From Chryseobacterium oleae (lineage in GTDB: Bacteria; Bacteroidota; Bacteroidia; Flavobacteriales; Weeksellaceae), in assembly GCF_900115055.1 (NCBI RefSeq), contig NZ_FOVD01000001.1, positions 992,001-1,056,000 of the forward strand: a stretch of 64,000 nt of DNA, written 5' to 3'. Below the pieces are notes generated by a model that worked only from the letters and a program-made list of their open reading frames with translations, ran no database searches and was not told the origin of the DNA. This document shows, piece after piece, positions 18,593 through 26,796 of this stretch (positions within the stretch are counted from its first letter, which is position 1; every line of letters starts with the position of its first letter). A program made the position numbers and the translations under genes.

Positions 18593-18620
18593 AAACCGCC
18601 TTATTAAAGGCGGTTTTTTT
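18593..18620 (+). terminator. Terminator after tRNA-Phe copy 2
   Basis: Stem aaccgcctt / aaggcggtt with a four-base loop and a T run directly after the tRNA. Confidence 0.85.
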
Positions 18621-18640
18621 ATGTCCTTACATCAACGCTT

Positions 18641-19309
18641 CTACAATTTATAGTTATACCCGATCTGAACATAAAAAGGAAGCAAAGGCTTGGTTTTAAA
18701 ATCCTGCGAAACTACATTTCCAAATTTTAAATAGATATCCTGATCTCTGAAAGTATATCCTCCCTGAACACCATAGTAAAAGTTTCCGCCTGTTGCAGGC
18801 TCATACCATCCGTTTTTGACTTCAGGATAAATTTCTTGGTAATGCTCTGAATGTTTAAAATGCGTAACGATTGCTTTATCAAATCCCAATTCCACTCCAC
18901 CAAACCATTTGGGTCTGTAATATCCTACGACTCCGGCCATATCCAGTCCAAAATTCGCTATAGCTGCATTTTCATTTTCAAACCGTCTGAAAACACCCTG
19001 AACTCTTGTGGAAAACTGGAAATCGTGAACCTTGATCCATCTTACATTGGCTCCGGCCTTTGCTTTATAATCATCCAATAATGTATTTCCGGAAGGAATG
19101 GAAAACTCAGCACCGACCGTCATTGGAAACAGCTTATGATTAAGTTTATAGGCATAACCAAGACCGAAAACCACTCCGTACTCAGCTCCAATATTGGCAT
19201 TGAGAATATGTTTCTCTTTACCAGCATTAGCCCAATTGATGACCTGCGCATTTACAGTATTTAGCATCAGGCCCAGAAACAGGGCTGTTTTATATATTGT
19301 ATTGTTCAT
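18641..19309 (-). CDS. Hypothetical outer-membrane beta-barrel protein
   Basis: A 222-residue protein with a signal peptide ending near NTVNAQ. The mature part alternates polar and hydrophobic/aromatic residues in strands (NIGAEYGVVFGLGYAY, GNFYYGVQGGYTF) and ends in VQIGYNYKL, like a small outer-membrane barrel. I do not recognise a named family. Its start lies 10 bases downstream of the stop of the alpha/beta hydrolase gene, so the two are probably co-transcribed. Confidence 0.75.
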   Translation of the reverse strand: MNNTIYKTALFLGLMLNTVNAQVINWANAGKEKHILNANIGAEYGVVFGLGYAYKLNHKLFPMTVGAEFSIPSGNTLLDDYKAKAGANVRWIKVHDFQFSTRVQGVFRRFENENAAIANFGLDMAGVVGYYRPKWFGGVELGFDKAIVTHFKHSEHYQEIYPEVKNGWYEPATGGNFYYGVQGGYTFRDQDIYLKFGNVVSQDFKTKPLLPFYVQIGYNYKL

Positions 19310-19319
19310 TTGTGTTGTA

Positions 19320-20339
19320 TTAAAGACCGTTGATAAGATTGATTATTTCTGGTTTTGTCTGATTGTTCCAGGCGCTGGAATTCGTAACAATTCCGTCATG
19401 CCCTACTCCTGATACTTTGACAACAGAGGGATTATGATAACTCGCCGTGATCTTTTGAGCCCAGGAATCCGGATACGCTTTATTTCGTTCACTGTAAAAG
19501 AATAAAACAGGTCCATTATAATTTTGAATTCCCTGAGAAAAATCAATATTGTATTGCTCACCAATATCAAAGAGCGCATCCATAATCACGGCTCCGCTTC
19601 TCCAGCTCATACTTGAATCAAAATCGCCTTCTCCGGTGATATCATTTTTGGAGGCAAGCATCGACATTTTATAGTCCAAGATCTCATGCTGGTCTTCTTT
19701 CCCTGAAATAAACTGATCCATATAAGCGGCATCATTGAGGATCTCACTCCACAGCTTGAACGATCTGGATTCTTTCACATAATCTTCAATATCATCCCAT
19801 TTAAGTCCACCCGGCTCACATAAAATTAACCCCTGAATATCATCCGGATATTTTCCGGCGTATCCGGAAGCCAGGATTGCTCCCCAGGAATGTCCAAACA
19901 GAACCACTTTCTGCCCCGGTGTTTTGCGGTAATGAGCAATGACCGCATGCAATTCATTATAGATCACATCCATTGCTCCCGCGCCAAGTGATGTATAGGA
20001 CTTTTTAGAAAACCGCTGGGAAAGCCCTGAACCTCTCTGATCATAAAACACCACACGGAAACCTTCCGCAGCGAGATCTTTTCCATTGAGAAGATAACGG
20101 TAATCACCGCCGGGACCGCCATGAAGTGCAATAACAATGGTTCCGTTTTCCGGACCGAAAGCCTCAGAATGAAGCATGGCACCATTAGCATAAATAGAAG
20201 GTAACGAAGAATCCTGATCTACCGTTTTAGGAACCAGATTTCCGGGTTCGTCAATGGTCCGTCCGTCCGTACAGGAAAATAACAATGTAAAAATGGTGAA
20301 GGTGGCCAGAACGGCATTCCTTTTTTTAAAAGCTGTCAT
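19320..20339 (-). CDS. Alpha/beta hydrolase lipoprotein, prolyl-aminopeptidase-like
   Basis: A 339-residue lipoprotein with lipobox LFSC and Cys23. The hydrolase core has HGGPGG at 73-78, YDQRGSG at 99-105 and the nucleophile elbow GHSWG with Ser151, followed by a late acid and a His in GVGHDG. HGGPGG plus DQRGSG is the pattern of proline iminopeptidases (S33), so it may cleave N-terminal residues from peptides in the periplasm or at the outer membrane. Ester hydrolysis is also possible. It is followed closely by the barrel protein gene. Confidence 0.8.
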   Translation of the reverse strand: MTAFKKRNAVLATFTIFTLLFSCTDGRTIDEPGNLVPKTVDQDSSLPSIYANGAMLHSEAFGPENGTIVIALHGGPGGDYRYLLNGKDLAAEGFRVVFYDQRGSGLSQRFSKKSYTSLGAGAMDVIYNELHAVIAHYRKTPGQKVVLFGHSWGAILASGYAGKYPDDIQGLILCEPGGLKWDDIEDYVKESRSFKLWSEILNDAAYMDQFISGKEDQHEILDYKMSMLASKNDITGEGDFDSSMSWRSGAVIMDALFDIGEQYNIDFSQGIQNYNGPVLFFYSERNKAYPDSWAQKITASYHNPSVVKVSGVGHDGIVTNSSAWNNQTKPEIINLINGL

Positions 20340-20497
20340 ACTTTAGGGTTTAAAAATTATGATGCAAAGATTCACCATTCCCCACAGCCAATCGCCCCAA
20401 CAGGAAGGTTGAGACCTATAAAACCAATTATACAATATATTGATTTAAAAACACTTATGAAACATGAAACCTTTCCCCTGAAAGTTGAACCCTGAGA

Positions 20498-21619
20498 TCA
20501 GGGTGTTTTCTGGTACTCACTGGGAGTAACTCCTGTGTATTTTTTAAAATTCCGGTTGAAAGATGTTTTGGAATTAAACCCGCATTCAAAAGCGATAGAA
20601 AGCAATGTATACTGTCTGCTTTCAGGTTGTGATATCCTGTTTAGAAATTCCTCTATCCTTTTTTCATTGATGAGCTCGTAGAAGTTTTTTCCTTCTTTAG
20701 AATTGATCACTTGTGAAAGATAATTCGGATGGGCATTCAGCATGGCGGCAAGCTCATTCAGTGTAAGATTGGGATTGATAAACGGCTTTTCACGATTCAA
20801 AAGATTCATTAACCTTATATGAATATCATCAATATTTTCTTCCGTCAAACTTGATTTCTGGTATTTCTTTTCAGCTAAAACTATCGCTTCTTCTTCATTA
20901 TTATTTTCAAAAATAAGGTCTGAATTTACAGGACTACCCACTAAAACAGACGCCGACTGATTAAACACTTGAACCTGCTTAATCCCAAAATAGCCCAACC
21001 ACAGAATAAATATGGTTACCGCTCCATAAATAACATTCACCTGTTCAGTAAAGAGAACAAGTCCCCAAATCACAGCAATCCAAATAATAAGATACAGCAA
21101 CCAGTTAAAATTAATTTTTTCTGTGTTGGAAAACTGCTGAACCATATTTCTCCTAAAACGATACAGAGCCGAGAACGAAAGGACCACGTAAACAATTCCC
21201 GAAAGATAAATGGAATACAGTTTCAGAAACATTTCCGTCTCAAACTCTCTTCCGTGATGTTTGAATATCTCTACCCTTTCTGCAAACGGAGCCATGTAAA
21301 ATGACAGAAATAAAAGATTACACACAATAAGCGGCACAAAATGCAGCAGATATTTCCACGAAAACGGCTTGGGAGAAGTCTGTCTTTTGATATACAGATA
21401 TAAAAACGGACCATACACCAAAGGAAGTGAAAATCCAAAAAAAACAAACGACGGATAAAGTGTATACTGATTCGTTAGAAGCATATAATGCCCTGCCAGA
21501 TTCAGTCCGATAGCCAAAAGCCAAGCTGACAGCAGAAGATCTGCAGCACTTTTATTTCTCTTTGTAATCAAAAGAAAAGCTAAGAAGAAGGCTAGAAAAA
21601 CTCCGGACAGAAAAAGCAT
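20498..21619 (-). CDS. Membrane-bound AraC-family regulator
   Basis: A 373-residue protein. The N-terminal ~220 residues form about seven hydrophobic helices. A charged linker follows, then a C-terminal AraC DNA-binding domain with LTLNELAAMLNAHPNYLSQVI and LLSIAFECGFNSKTSFNRNF, ending GVTPSEYQ. This 7TM-AraC layout is common in Bacteroidetes and suggests that a signal is sensed at the membrane. The gene lies just upstream of the hydrolase/barrel pair, 158 bases away on the same strand, and could regulate it; that is only positional inference. Confidence 0.85.
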   Translation of the reverse strand: MLFLSGVFLAFFLAFLLITKRNKSAADLLLSAWLLAIGLNLAGHYMLLTNQYTLYPSFVFFGFSLPLVYGPFLYLYIKRQTSPKPFSWKYLLHFVPLIVCNLLFLSFYMAPFAERVEIFKHHGREFETEMFLKLYSIYLSGIVYVVLSFSALYRFRRNMVQQFSNTEKINFNWLLYLIIWIAVIWGLVLFTEQVNVIYGAVTIFILWLGYFGIKQVQVFNQSASVLVGSPVNSDLIFENNNEEEAIVLAEKKYQKSSLTEENIDDIHIRLMNLLNREKPFINPNLTLNELAAMLNAHPNYLSQVINSKEGKNFYELINEKRIEEFLNRISQPESRQYTLLSIAFECGFNSKTSFNRNFKKYTGVTPSEYQKTP

Positions 21620-21720
21620 AGAAAAGCTTCAGTATTTTGTTAAGTGAATGATGATTAATAGTGTTGCGACAAAAATAGATATTATTTTAAAGCAAATTCA
21701 CTCATAATACATTTTAATAT

Positions 21721-21807
21721 GAAAAGTCAATTTTGCTCCGCAAGTCAATCGTCAATAATAAACTGGTAGTAAAATTCACCAGTGACGATTCACCATTGAC
21801 AATTACT
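21721..21807. repeat. Dispersed repeat, 'TTGCGAAGCAAAATTGAC' family
   Basis: Begins gaaaagtcaattttgct and ccgcaagtcaat, nearly the reverse complement of 36112-36149, and continues with gacgattcaccattgacaat. It occupies the spacer between the membrane AraC gene and the Crp-type regulator. Confidence 0.65.
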
Positions 21808-21965
21808 GTCTCCCAAATCACTATTTTACAAAAACTTAGTAAATTATTTTTCACTTATCCATGTACTATATCCTAATTTTCGCTAAGTTTTTAATAATTT
21901 AGTTCTGAAGTATGTGGGTTTTACTTAAAATATTCAGGCATACTATTACACCATCACTTGACACT

Positions 21966-22550
21966 ATGAAAAACATTCTTAATGAATATTCTAAATATGG
22001 CCCTCTGTTTCTGGTAGACGAAGAGCATTATGAAGAATTCTGCAGCTATTTACATGAAACCGTTTACAAAAAAACTGATTTTTTCCTGAAAGAAGGTGAA
22101 GAATGTCAGTATCTGGGCTTTCTCAAAAGTGGTTTTATGCGAACATTCTATATTAATGAAGGCGGCGAGGATGTTAACTTCAATTTTCATTTCGATAATT
22201 ACTTTTTCACAGACTATGAAAGTATTCTTTGTCATACCAGATCAAAAATGAATATCAAAGCGGTTAAAGATTCGGAGGTTCTTTTGCTTCATAAAGATGA
22301 TCTTCAGAAACTTTATAGAAAAGATGCCTACTGGCAGGAATTCGGAAGGAAAATGACGGAAGTAATTTACCTGAACGCGAAAAAAAGAATCGAGGAACTT
22401 CTCTATTACTCCCCTGAAAGGCGGTATAACAACCTGTTGACAGAGAATCCTAAGATTTTTCAATTGGTCGCCCAGAAACATATCGCGAGCTATCTGGGAG
22501 TAAAACCACAATCGTTAAGCAGAATCCGGAACAGAACTTTAAAACGTTAA
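21966..22550 (+). CDS. Crp/Fnr-family transcriptional regulator
   Basis: I choose the ATG of MKNILNEYSK (21966, 194 residues); an upstream in-frame ATG at 21912 adds an atypical 18 residues. The N-terminal half is a cyclic-nucleotide-binding-like barrel (FLKEGEECQYLGFLKSGFMR, then VNFNFHFDNYFFTDYES). The C-terminus holds a short helix-turn-helix, QKHIASYLGVKPQSLSRIR. The effector is unknown; it lacks Fnr-type cysteines. The alpha/beta hydrolase gene follows about 66 bases downstream with its own -7 box and is a likely target. Confidence 0.85.
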   Translation: MKNILNEYSKYGPLFLVDEEHYEEFCSYLHETVYKKTDFFLKEGEECQYLGFLKSGFMRTFYINEGGEDVNFNFHFDNYFFTDYESILCHTRSKMNIKAVKDSEVLLLHKDDLQKLYRKDAYWQEFGRKMTEVIYLNAKKRIEELLYYSPERRYNNLLTENPKIFQLVAQKHIASYLGVKPQSLSRIRNRTLKR

Positions 22551-22582
22551 CTAAAGTGAACATTTTTTAGAAAGTATACTCC

Positions 22583-22590
22583 TAAATTTG
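22583..22590 (+). promoter_or_regulatory. -7 box that fixes the start of the alpha/beta hydrolase gene
   Basis: TAAATTTG matches TAnnTTTG. It overlaps the in-frame GTG at 22590, so translation most likely begins at the ATG at 22617. Confidence 0.55.
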
Positions 22591-22616
22591 TGATACAAAA
22601 TGTAAAGAATAAAAAT

Positions 22617-23312
22617 ATGGAAAACAAAAATGTAACAATTATTTTAGTTCACGGAGCTTGGGGAGACGGATCTCACTGGAGACACGTTATTGAAAATCTT
22701 CACAGCGAAGGCTACAAAGTACGCAGTGTTCAGAATCCATTGACTTCTATGGATGAAGATATTCAGAAAACAAAAGATCTGATTGACCTACAGGAAGGAA
22801 AAGTACTTTTAGTAGGACATTCTTACGGAGGTGCCGTTATTTCCGGGGCCGGAAATCATGATAAAGTAGTAGGATTAGTTTATATTGCTGCTTTTGCACC
22901 GGATAAAGGAGAAAGCTTAGGAGGTATTTTCGGACGTAGAGAACAGCCTGCCGGAGGAGCGAATATCGTTCCGGACGAAAAAGGATTTTTATGGATTAAG
23001 TATGACAAATTCCATGAAAGCTTTGCTCAGGATCTGAACCCTGAAGATTCAGTAGTGATGTCTTTATCTCAAAAACCAATTCACGGAAGCATTTTCGCTG
23101 CTGAAGCCGGAGAACCTGCATGGAAAACAAAACCAAGCTGGTACCAGGTTTCTGATAATGACAGAATGATCCCACCTGCTACGGAAAAGGAAATGGCAGA
23201 AAGAATGAATGCTAAGAAAATCATCCACCTTGATGCCAGCCACGCTTCATTGGCTACGCATCCAAAGGAAATCACAGAACTGATCAAGGAAGCAGTGGAA
23301 GCTGTTTCTTAA
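22617..23312 (+). CDS. Alpha/beta hydrolase
   Basis: A 231-residue soluble hydrolase. The oxyanion segment VHGAWGDGSHW lies near the N-terminus. The nucleophile elbow GHSYGG carries Ser69. A C-terminal DASHASL supplies the His. This is the compact 'alpha/beta fold hydrolase' type found beside stress regulators; small esters are likely substrates, but none can be named. No signal peptide. It follows a Crp-type regulator gene on the same strand. Confidence 0.85.
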   Translation: MENKNVTIILVHGAWGDGSHWRHVIENLHSEGYKVRSVQNPLTSMDEDIQKTKDLIDLQEGKVLLVGHSYGGAVISGAGNHDKVVGLVYIAAFAPDKGESLGGIFGRREQPAGGANIVPDEKGFLWIKYDKFHESFAQDLNPEDSVVMSLSQKPIHGSIFAAEAGEPAWKTKPSWYQVSDNDRMIPPATEKEMAERMNAKKIIHLDASHASLATHPKEITELIKEAVEAVS

Positions 23313-23483
23313 TGAGCTATTGATTTTAAAAGTATAAAAAACAGTAAACAGGTTTCGGCCTGTTTATTTTATTTTAAGGAAACCCAGGCTGTCTTAAAAT
23401 TCGTTAATATAGAGCCTTCCGACACAAAACCGTCGTCTATAATTTGGAAAATAACTATCTTCGCCTACAAATCTAATTTGAAA

Positions 23484-24659
23484 ATGAAGAAGATCATCTC
23501 CGGGGTATTTGTTTTCTGCTCTGCCGTTATCATGGCTCAGGAAGCTATACAGTTTCAGGAATTACCGTTCAAAGACGTCATAGCGAAGGCAAAAAAAGAA
23601 AAGAAACTTGTTTTCGTCGATGCTTATACCACATGGTGCGGACCATGTAAAATGATGGAAAAGAACGTATTTACTAAAAAATCTGTCGGAGATTATTTCA
23701 ATGCCAACTTTGTGAATGCCCGATTCGATATGGAAAAAGGCGAAGGAAGAGAAATAGCAGCCAAGTATGGAGTACGTTCCTATCCTACTTACCTTTTCCT
23801 GAACGGTGAAGGTGAACTGGTTTCCCAAAATACCGGGTATATGGAGGAAAGTATGTTTGTGGCTATGGCCCAGGACATCAATTCGCCGGGGAATTCAAAA
23901 GGTTCTTTAAAAGAGCGTTTTGCCAAAGGAGAAAAAGATCCGGAATTCCTTACCAATATTATGAGGCTAAACTCTTCTTCAGATTATGATTTTGCCAAAC
24001 AAGCTTCCGAGCGCTATTTTGAAAACAAAAAGAAGACAGAAGAAATTTCGAAAGATGAAATAGGCCTTCTTTTATTCTTTGTAAAATCTACAGAAGACAA
24101 AAACTACAGCACATTTACATCAAGAAAAGCTGATATCATCAAATATCTTCCTGAAGAAACCTATAAGGAATTTGATAATCAACTTAAGCTCTCAAAAATC
24201 GTAGAGCAATCTATTGATGATAAAAATAAGAGAATCAACGAAGAGTATTTCATGAAAACGGCTGAGCCATTAGTAGGAAAACAACTCGCTCAATCTAAAC
24301 TAAACCAGACGAAACTCAGTTACTACGAGCAAAATGCCAATTTCCCCGAATTTGAAAAAGCTGCGTTAGAGTATTACAACAATTCCGATGCATTCGAGCC
24401 TAATGAACTGCTGAGAGCAGCATGGGTATTCGGTGACCACATCAAAAATCCTGCATCATTAAAGAAGGCCGCAGAATGGGCTGAAAAATCTGTGATGCGT
24501 GGTGAAACACCGGAAAATACTTATATTCTTGCAAAGCTGTACTTCCTGACCGGGAACAAGGAAATGGCCCAAAACTACGCTGAAATGTCCAGAAATATGG
24601 CTACTCAGACTGGAAAAGATTCCAAACTCGCAGAAGAATTACTGAAACAAATAAAATAA
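23484..24659 (+). CDS. Secreted thioredoxin-fold protein
   Basis: 391 residues from the ATG at 23484; a TTG two codons upstream is less likely. A signal peptide ends near SAVIMAQ. The thioredoxin domain (about 25-140) has the catalytic WCGPC (Cys52, Cys55) and the cis-proline segment VRSYPTYLFL. The remaining ~250 residues are helical with TPR-like units (TYILAKLYFLTGNKEMAQNY). It is likely a periplasmic disulfide reductase or exchanger. Its stop overlaps the start of the DUF3575 gene (TAATG), so the two are translationally coupled. Confidence 0.88.
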   Translation: MKKIISGVFVFCSAVIMAQEAIQFQELPFKDVIAKAKKEKKLVFVDAYTTWCGPCKMMEKNVFTKKSVGDYFNANFVNARFDMEKGEGREIAAKYGVRSYPTYLFLNGEGELVSQNTGYMEESMFVAMAQDINSPGNSKGSLKERFAKGEKDPEFLTNIMRLNSSSDYDFAKQASERYFENKKKTEEISKDEIGLLLFFVKSTEDKNYSTFTSRKADIIKYLPEETYKEFDNQLKLSKIVEQSIDDKNKRINEEYFMKTAEPLVGKQLAQSKLNQTKLSYYEQNANFPEFEKAALEYYNNSDAFEPNELLRAAWVFGDHIKNPASLKKAAEWAEKSVMRGETPENTYILAKLYFLTGNKEMAQNYAEMSRNMATQTGKDSKLAEELLKQIK

Positions 24660-25282
24660 TGCTAAAACACAAATTTCTTACGACCTCTATTGCACTCCTT
24701 TCAATAGGAATGCTTTCAGCTCAGGAACAAGAACAGGAAAAAAGTCTGTACATTAAAGGAAACGCACTTTTGGCTCCCATTGGAGTAATCAACATTGGCC
24801 TTGAAAAACAGCTGACTTCAAAGATTACTATGCAAGGTGACGTTCTGGCATCTCCATGGAAATCTTTTGCGGGACATGAGCTTCAATATTACTCTCTTTC
24901 ATTAGAGGGAAGATATTATTTTAATGAAGCGTTCAAACATTGGTATGTAGGAGCAAACATTGGTGTAGCTTCATTTGTTCTTCAAAAATGGAATTACTGG
25001 AAAGATGTTCCCTATATCAATGACAGAAATGAAGTTTTTCTTAAATCCAATCTATATCAGAAAGGAGTTTCATTTATGATTGGAGTCACAGGTGGATACC
25101 AGTTTAAAGTATCTGACCGTTGGAATGTTGATGTCTATGCAACAGTGGGATCATCTTCAGATTTCTACAAAGGATATGACCGTACAACAGGCCAACGATA
25201 TGACGTAGCTCAGAAATATAATAAAAGTGGGGAGATTCTTCCTTACAGAGGCGGCGTAATGATCTCTTATAAACTAAAATAA
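24659..25282 (+). CDS. DUF3575-like outer-membrane beta-barrel protein
   Basis: 207 residues with a signal peptide ending near GMLSAQ. The mature part, including IKGNALLAPIGVINIGLEKQ and FNEAFKHWYVGANIG, fits the DUF3575 barrel family of Bacteroidetes. The C-terminus, RGGVMISYKLK, ends as a final strand. It overlaps the thioredoxin gene by one base and is followed 4 bases later by a small membrane protein gene. Its role is unknown; it may be a client or partner of the thiol-active protein encoded upstream. Confidence 0.75.
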   Translation: MLKHKFLTTSIALLSIGMLSAQEQEQEKSLYIKGNALLAPIGVINIGLEKQLTSKITMQGDVLASPWKSFAGHELQYYSLSLEGRYYFNEAFKHWYVGANIGVASFVLQKWNYWKDVPYINDRNEVFLKSNLYQKGVSFMIGVTGGYQFKVSDRWNVDVYATVGSSSDFYKGYDRTTGQRYDVAQKYNKSGEILPYRGGVMISYKLK

Positions 25283-25286
25283 CAGC

Positions 25287-25493
25287 ATGAAACTGTTCGG
25301 AAAAAATCATATTATCATTTCAGTGATCACTTTTGTGATTCTTTTTTTAATGAATTATATCGGAAATGATTTGCCTGATAAGCTTGAAAGAGCGTTGATG
25401 ACGGCATTTGCCGGAGTTATAGGATTGTCCCTGGGGCTTTTCATTCTTAATAAAGGCAAGAACGATAAAAATCCTCCGCAGAATTTCGACTGA
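25287..25493 (+). CDS. Small two-helix membrane protein
   Basis: 68 residues with two hydrophobic segments (IIISVITFVILFLMNYIG and FAGVIGLSLGLFILN) and a charged C-terminus. I do not recognise it. It begins 4 bases after the DUF3575 gene, so it is likely the third gene of that operon and probably real despite its size. Confidence 0.6.
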   Translation: MKLFGKNHIIISVITFVILFLMNYIGNDLPDKLERALMTAFAGVIGLSLGLFILNKGKNDKNPPQNFD

Positions 25494-25509
25494 TAAAAAA
25501 TGAATAGCT

Positions 25510-25585
25510 AATTGTGAATTTGGCTTCGCCAGTGAATTTTTGAAATATAAATTCACCATTGACTGGCAAAGCCAAATTCACAATT
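25510..25585. repeat. Imperfect inverted repeat between convergent genes
   Basis: The left arm 25510-25537 (aattgtgaatttggct, then tcgccagtgaat) pairs with the right arm 25551-25585, which has a 6-7 base insertion. It is built from the same attcaccattgac elements as the dispersed family. It may serve as a terminator for both flanking genes. Confidence 0.65.
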
Positions 25586-25595
25586 GACTTTTCAA

Positions 25596-26792
25596 TCAGT
25601 CCTGATACAGAACATACTTCATACGAATCTTTTCAAATTTTTCCAGACCGCTTTTCCATGAAGCTTTGATCTCCTGGATCGATTTTCCGGCTATAATCTG
25701 TTTTCTGAACTCATCGGTTCCGGCCAGTTTATCAAAGAACAGGTTTTCAAGGAAGAACCCCTGTTGTGGATTTTTGTAGCTTTTATAAGATTTAATCAAC
25801 CAATCAAGATTCAGTTCTCTCAGGTCTTTCGAATAGCCTGAAAGGTCTTCACCGTAGCATAACTTCCCATTTAAGAAAGGATCTTTCGCCCCAAAATTAG
25901 GCTTTGGTGTAAACTGGTAAGGCAGCCCCTGCGTCCATGGAGATCCGTAGATCTGAAACGGAAGATTTGTTCCTCTTCCTACTGAAACCTGAGTTCCTTC
26001 AAAGAAACATAAGCTTGGATATAAATTAATTGATTTATCGTTCGGTAGATTCGGAGAAGGTTTATCTAAGATGGGATAACGCTGTTTTTTGTGGTAATTT
26101 TTCATAGGAATCAGGGTATATTTTGCCTGGACTCCATTTTTCAGCCACTTTTCGCCATTCACCATTTTCCCGTACTCTCCTATCGTTAATCCATAGACCA
26201 CAGGAACTTCGTGCATTCCTACAAAACTTGACCATTTCTTATTCAAAACCGGTCCGTCTGTGTAGCCATCATGCGGATTCGGGCGGTCCAGCACCATTAT
26301 TTCTACATTGTTTTCAGCCCCAGCCTCCATTAAATAAGCTAAAGTTGAAATATAAGTATAGAATCTCACCCCTACATCCTGAATATCGAAAACGACAATA
26401 TCAATTCCTTTTAACTGTTCGGGTTTTGGTTTTTTATTGTTTCCGTATAGAGAAATAATCGGGATGCCGGTTTTGGTATCTACTCCGTTTTTCACTTTCT
26501 CACCTGCATCTGCATCTCCTCTGAAACCATGTTCCGGAGCGAATATCGCTTTGATCTTAATATTGTTTTTCACCAGAAAATCTACGACATGGTTTTTATC
26601 GCTCATCAGCCCGGTTTGATTGGTTACCACACCGATCGTTTTATTTTTCAACAGAGGCAGATAAAGTTCAGATTGGTCTGCGCCGGTTTTAAAATCCGGT
26701 TTTCCTTGAACCTGAGAATAATATTGGTTGAATACTCCTAAAAAAATTAGGCAAATCAGAAGTAAATTTTTAATTTTGAAATCTAAATTCAT
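25596..26792 (-). CDS. namZ: DUF1343 protein, NamZ-like exo-beta-N-acetylmuramidase
   Basis: I start it at the ATG of MNLDFKIKNLL (26792, 398 residues) because a signal peptide ending near QYYSQ follows. The frame runs on to 27044, but that part overlaps the opposite gene and has no signal. Family features: VVTNQTGLM, FAPEHGFRGDADAGE, ISLYGNNKKP, DVGVRFYTYISTL, and VSVGRGTNLPFQIYGSPW. DUF1343 members in Bacteroidetes release N-acetylmuramic acid from peptidoglycan fragments, so this is probably peptidoglycan salvage in the periplasm. The 5' end is only 4 bases from, or overlaps, the divergent permease gene. Confidence 0.85.
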   Translation of the reverse strand: MNLDFKIKNLLLICLIFLGVFNQYYSQVQGKPDFKTGADQSELYLPLLKNKTIGVVTNQTGLMSDKNHVVDFLVKNNIKIKAIFAPEHGFRGDADAGEKVKNGVDTKTGIPIISLYGNNKKPKPEQLKGIDIVVFDIQDVGVRFYTYISTLAYLMEAGAENNVEIMVLDRPNPHDGYTDGPVLNKKWSSFVGMHEVPVVYGLTIGEYGKMVNGEKWLKNGVQAKYTLIPMKNYHKKQRYPILDKPSPNLPNDKSINLYPSLCFFEGTQVSVGRGTNLPFQIYGSPWTQGLPYQFTPKPNFGAKDPFLNGKLCYGEDLSGYSKDLRELNLDWLIKSYKSYKNPQQGFFLENLFFDKLAGTDEFRKQIIAGKSIQEIKASWKSGLEKFEKIRMKYVLYQD

Positions 26793-26796
26793 AAGC

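Noticed and set aside
18462..18653. 63-codon plus-strand ORF
   Set aside because: It crosses the promoter, the whole tRNA-Phe gene and its terminator; it is a translation of tRNA sequence.
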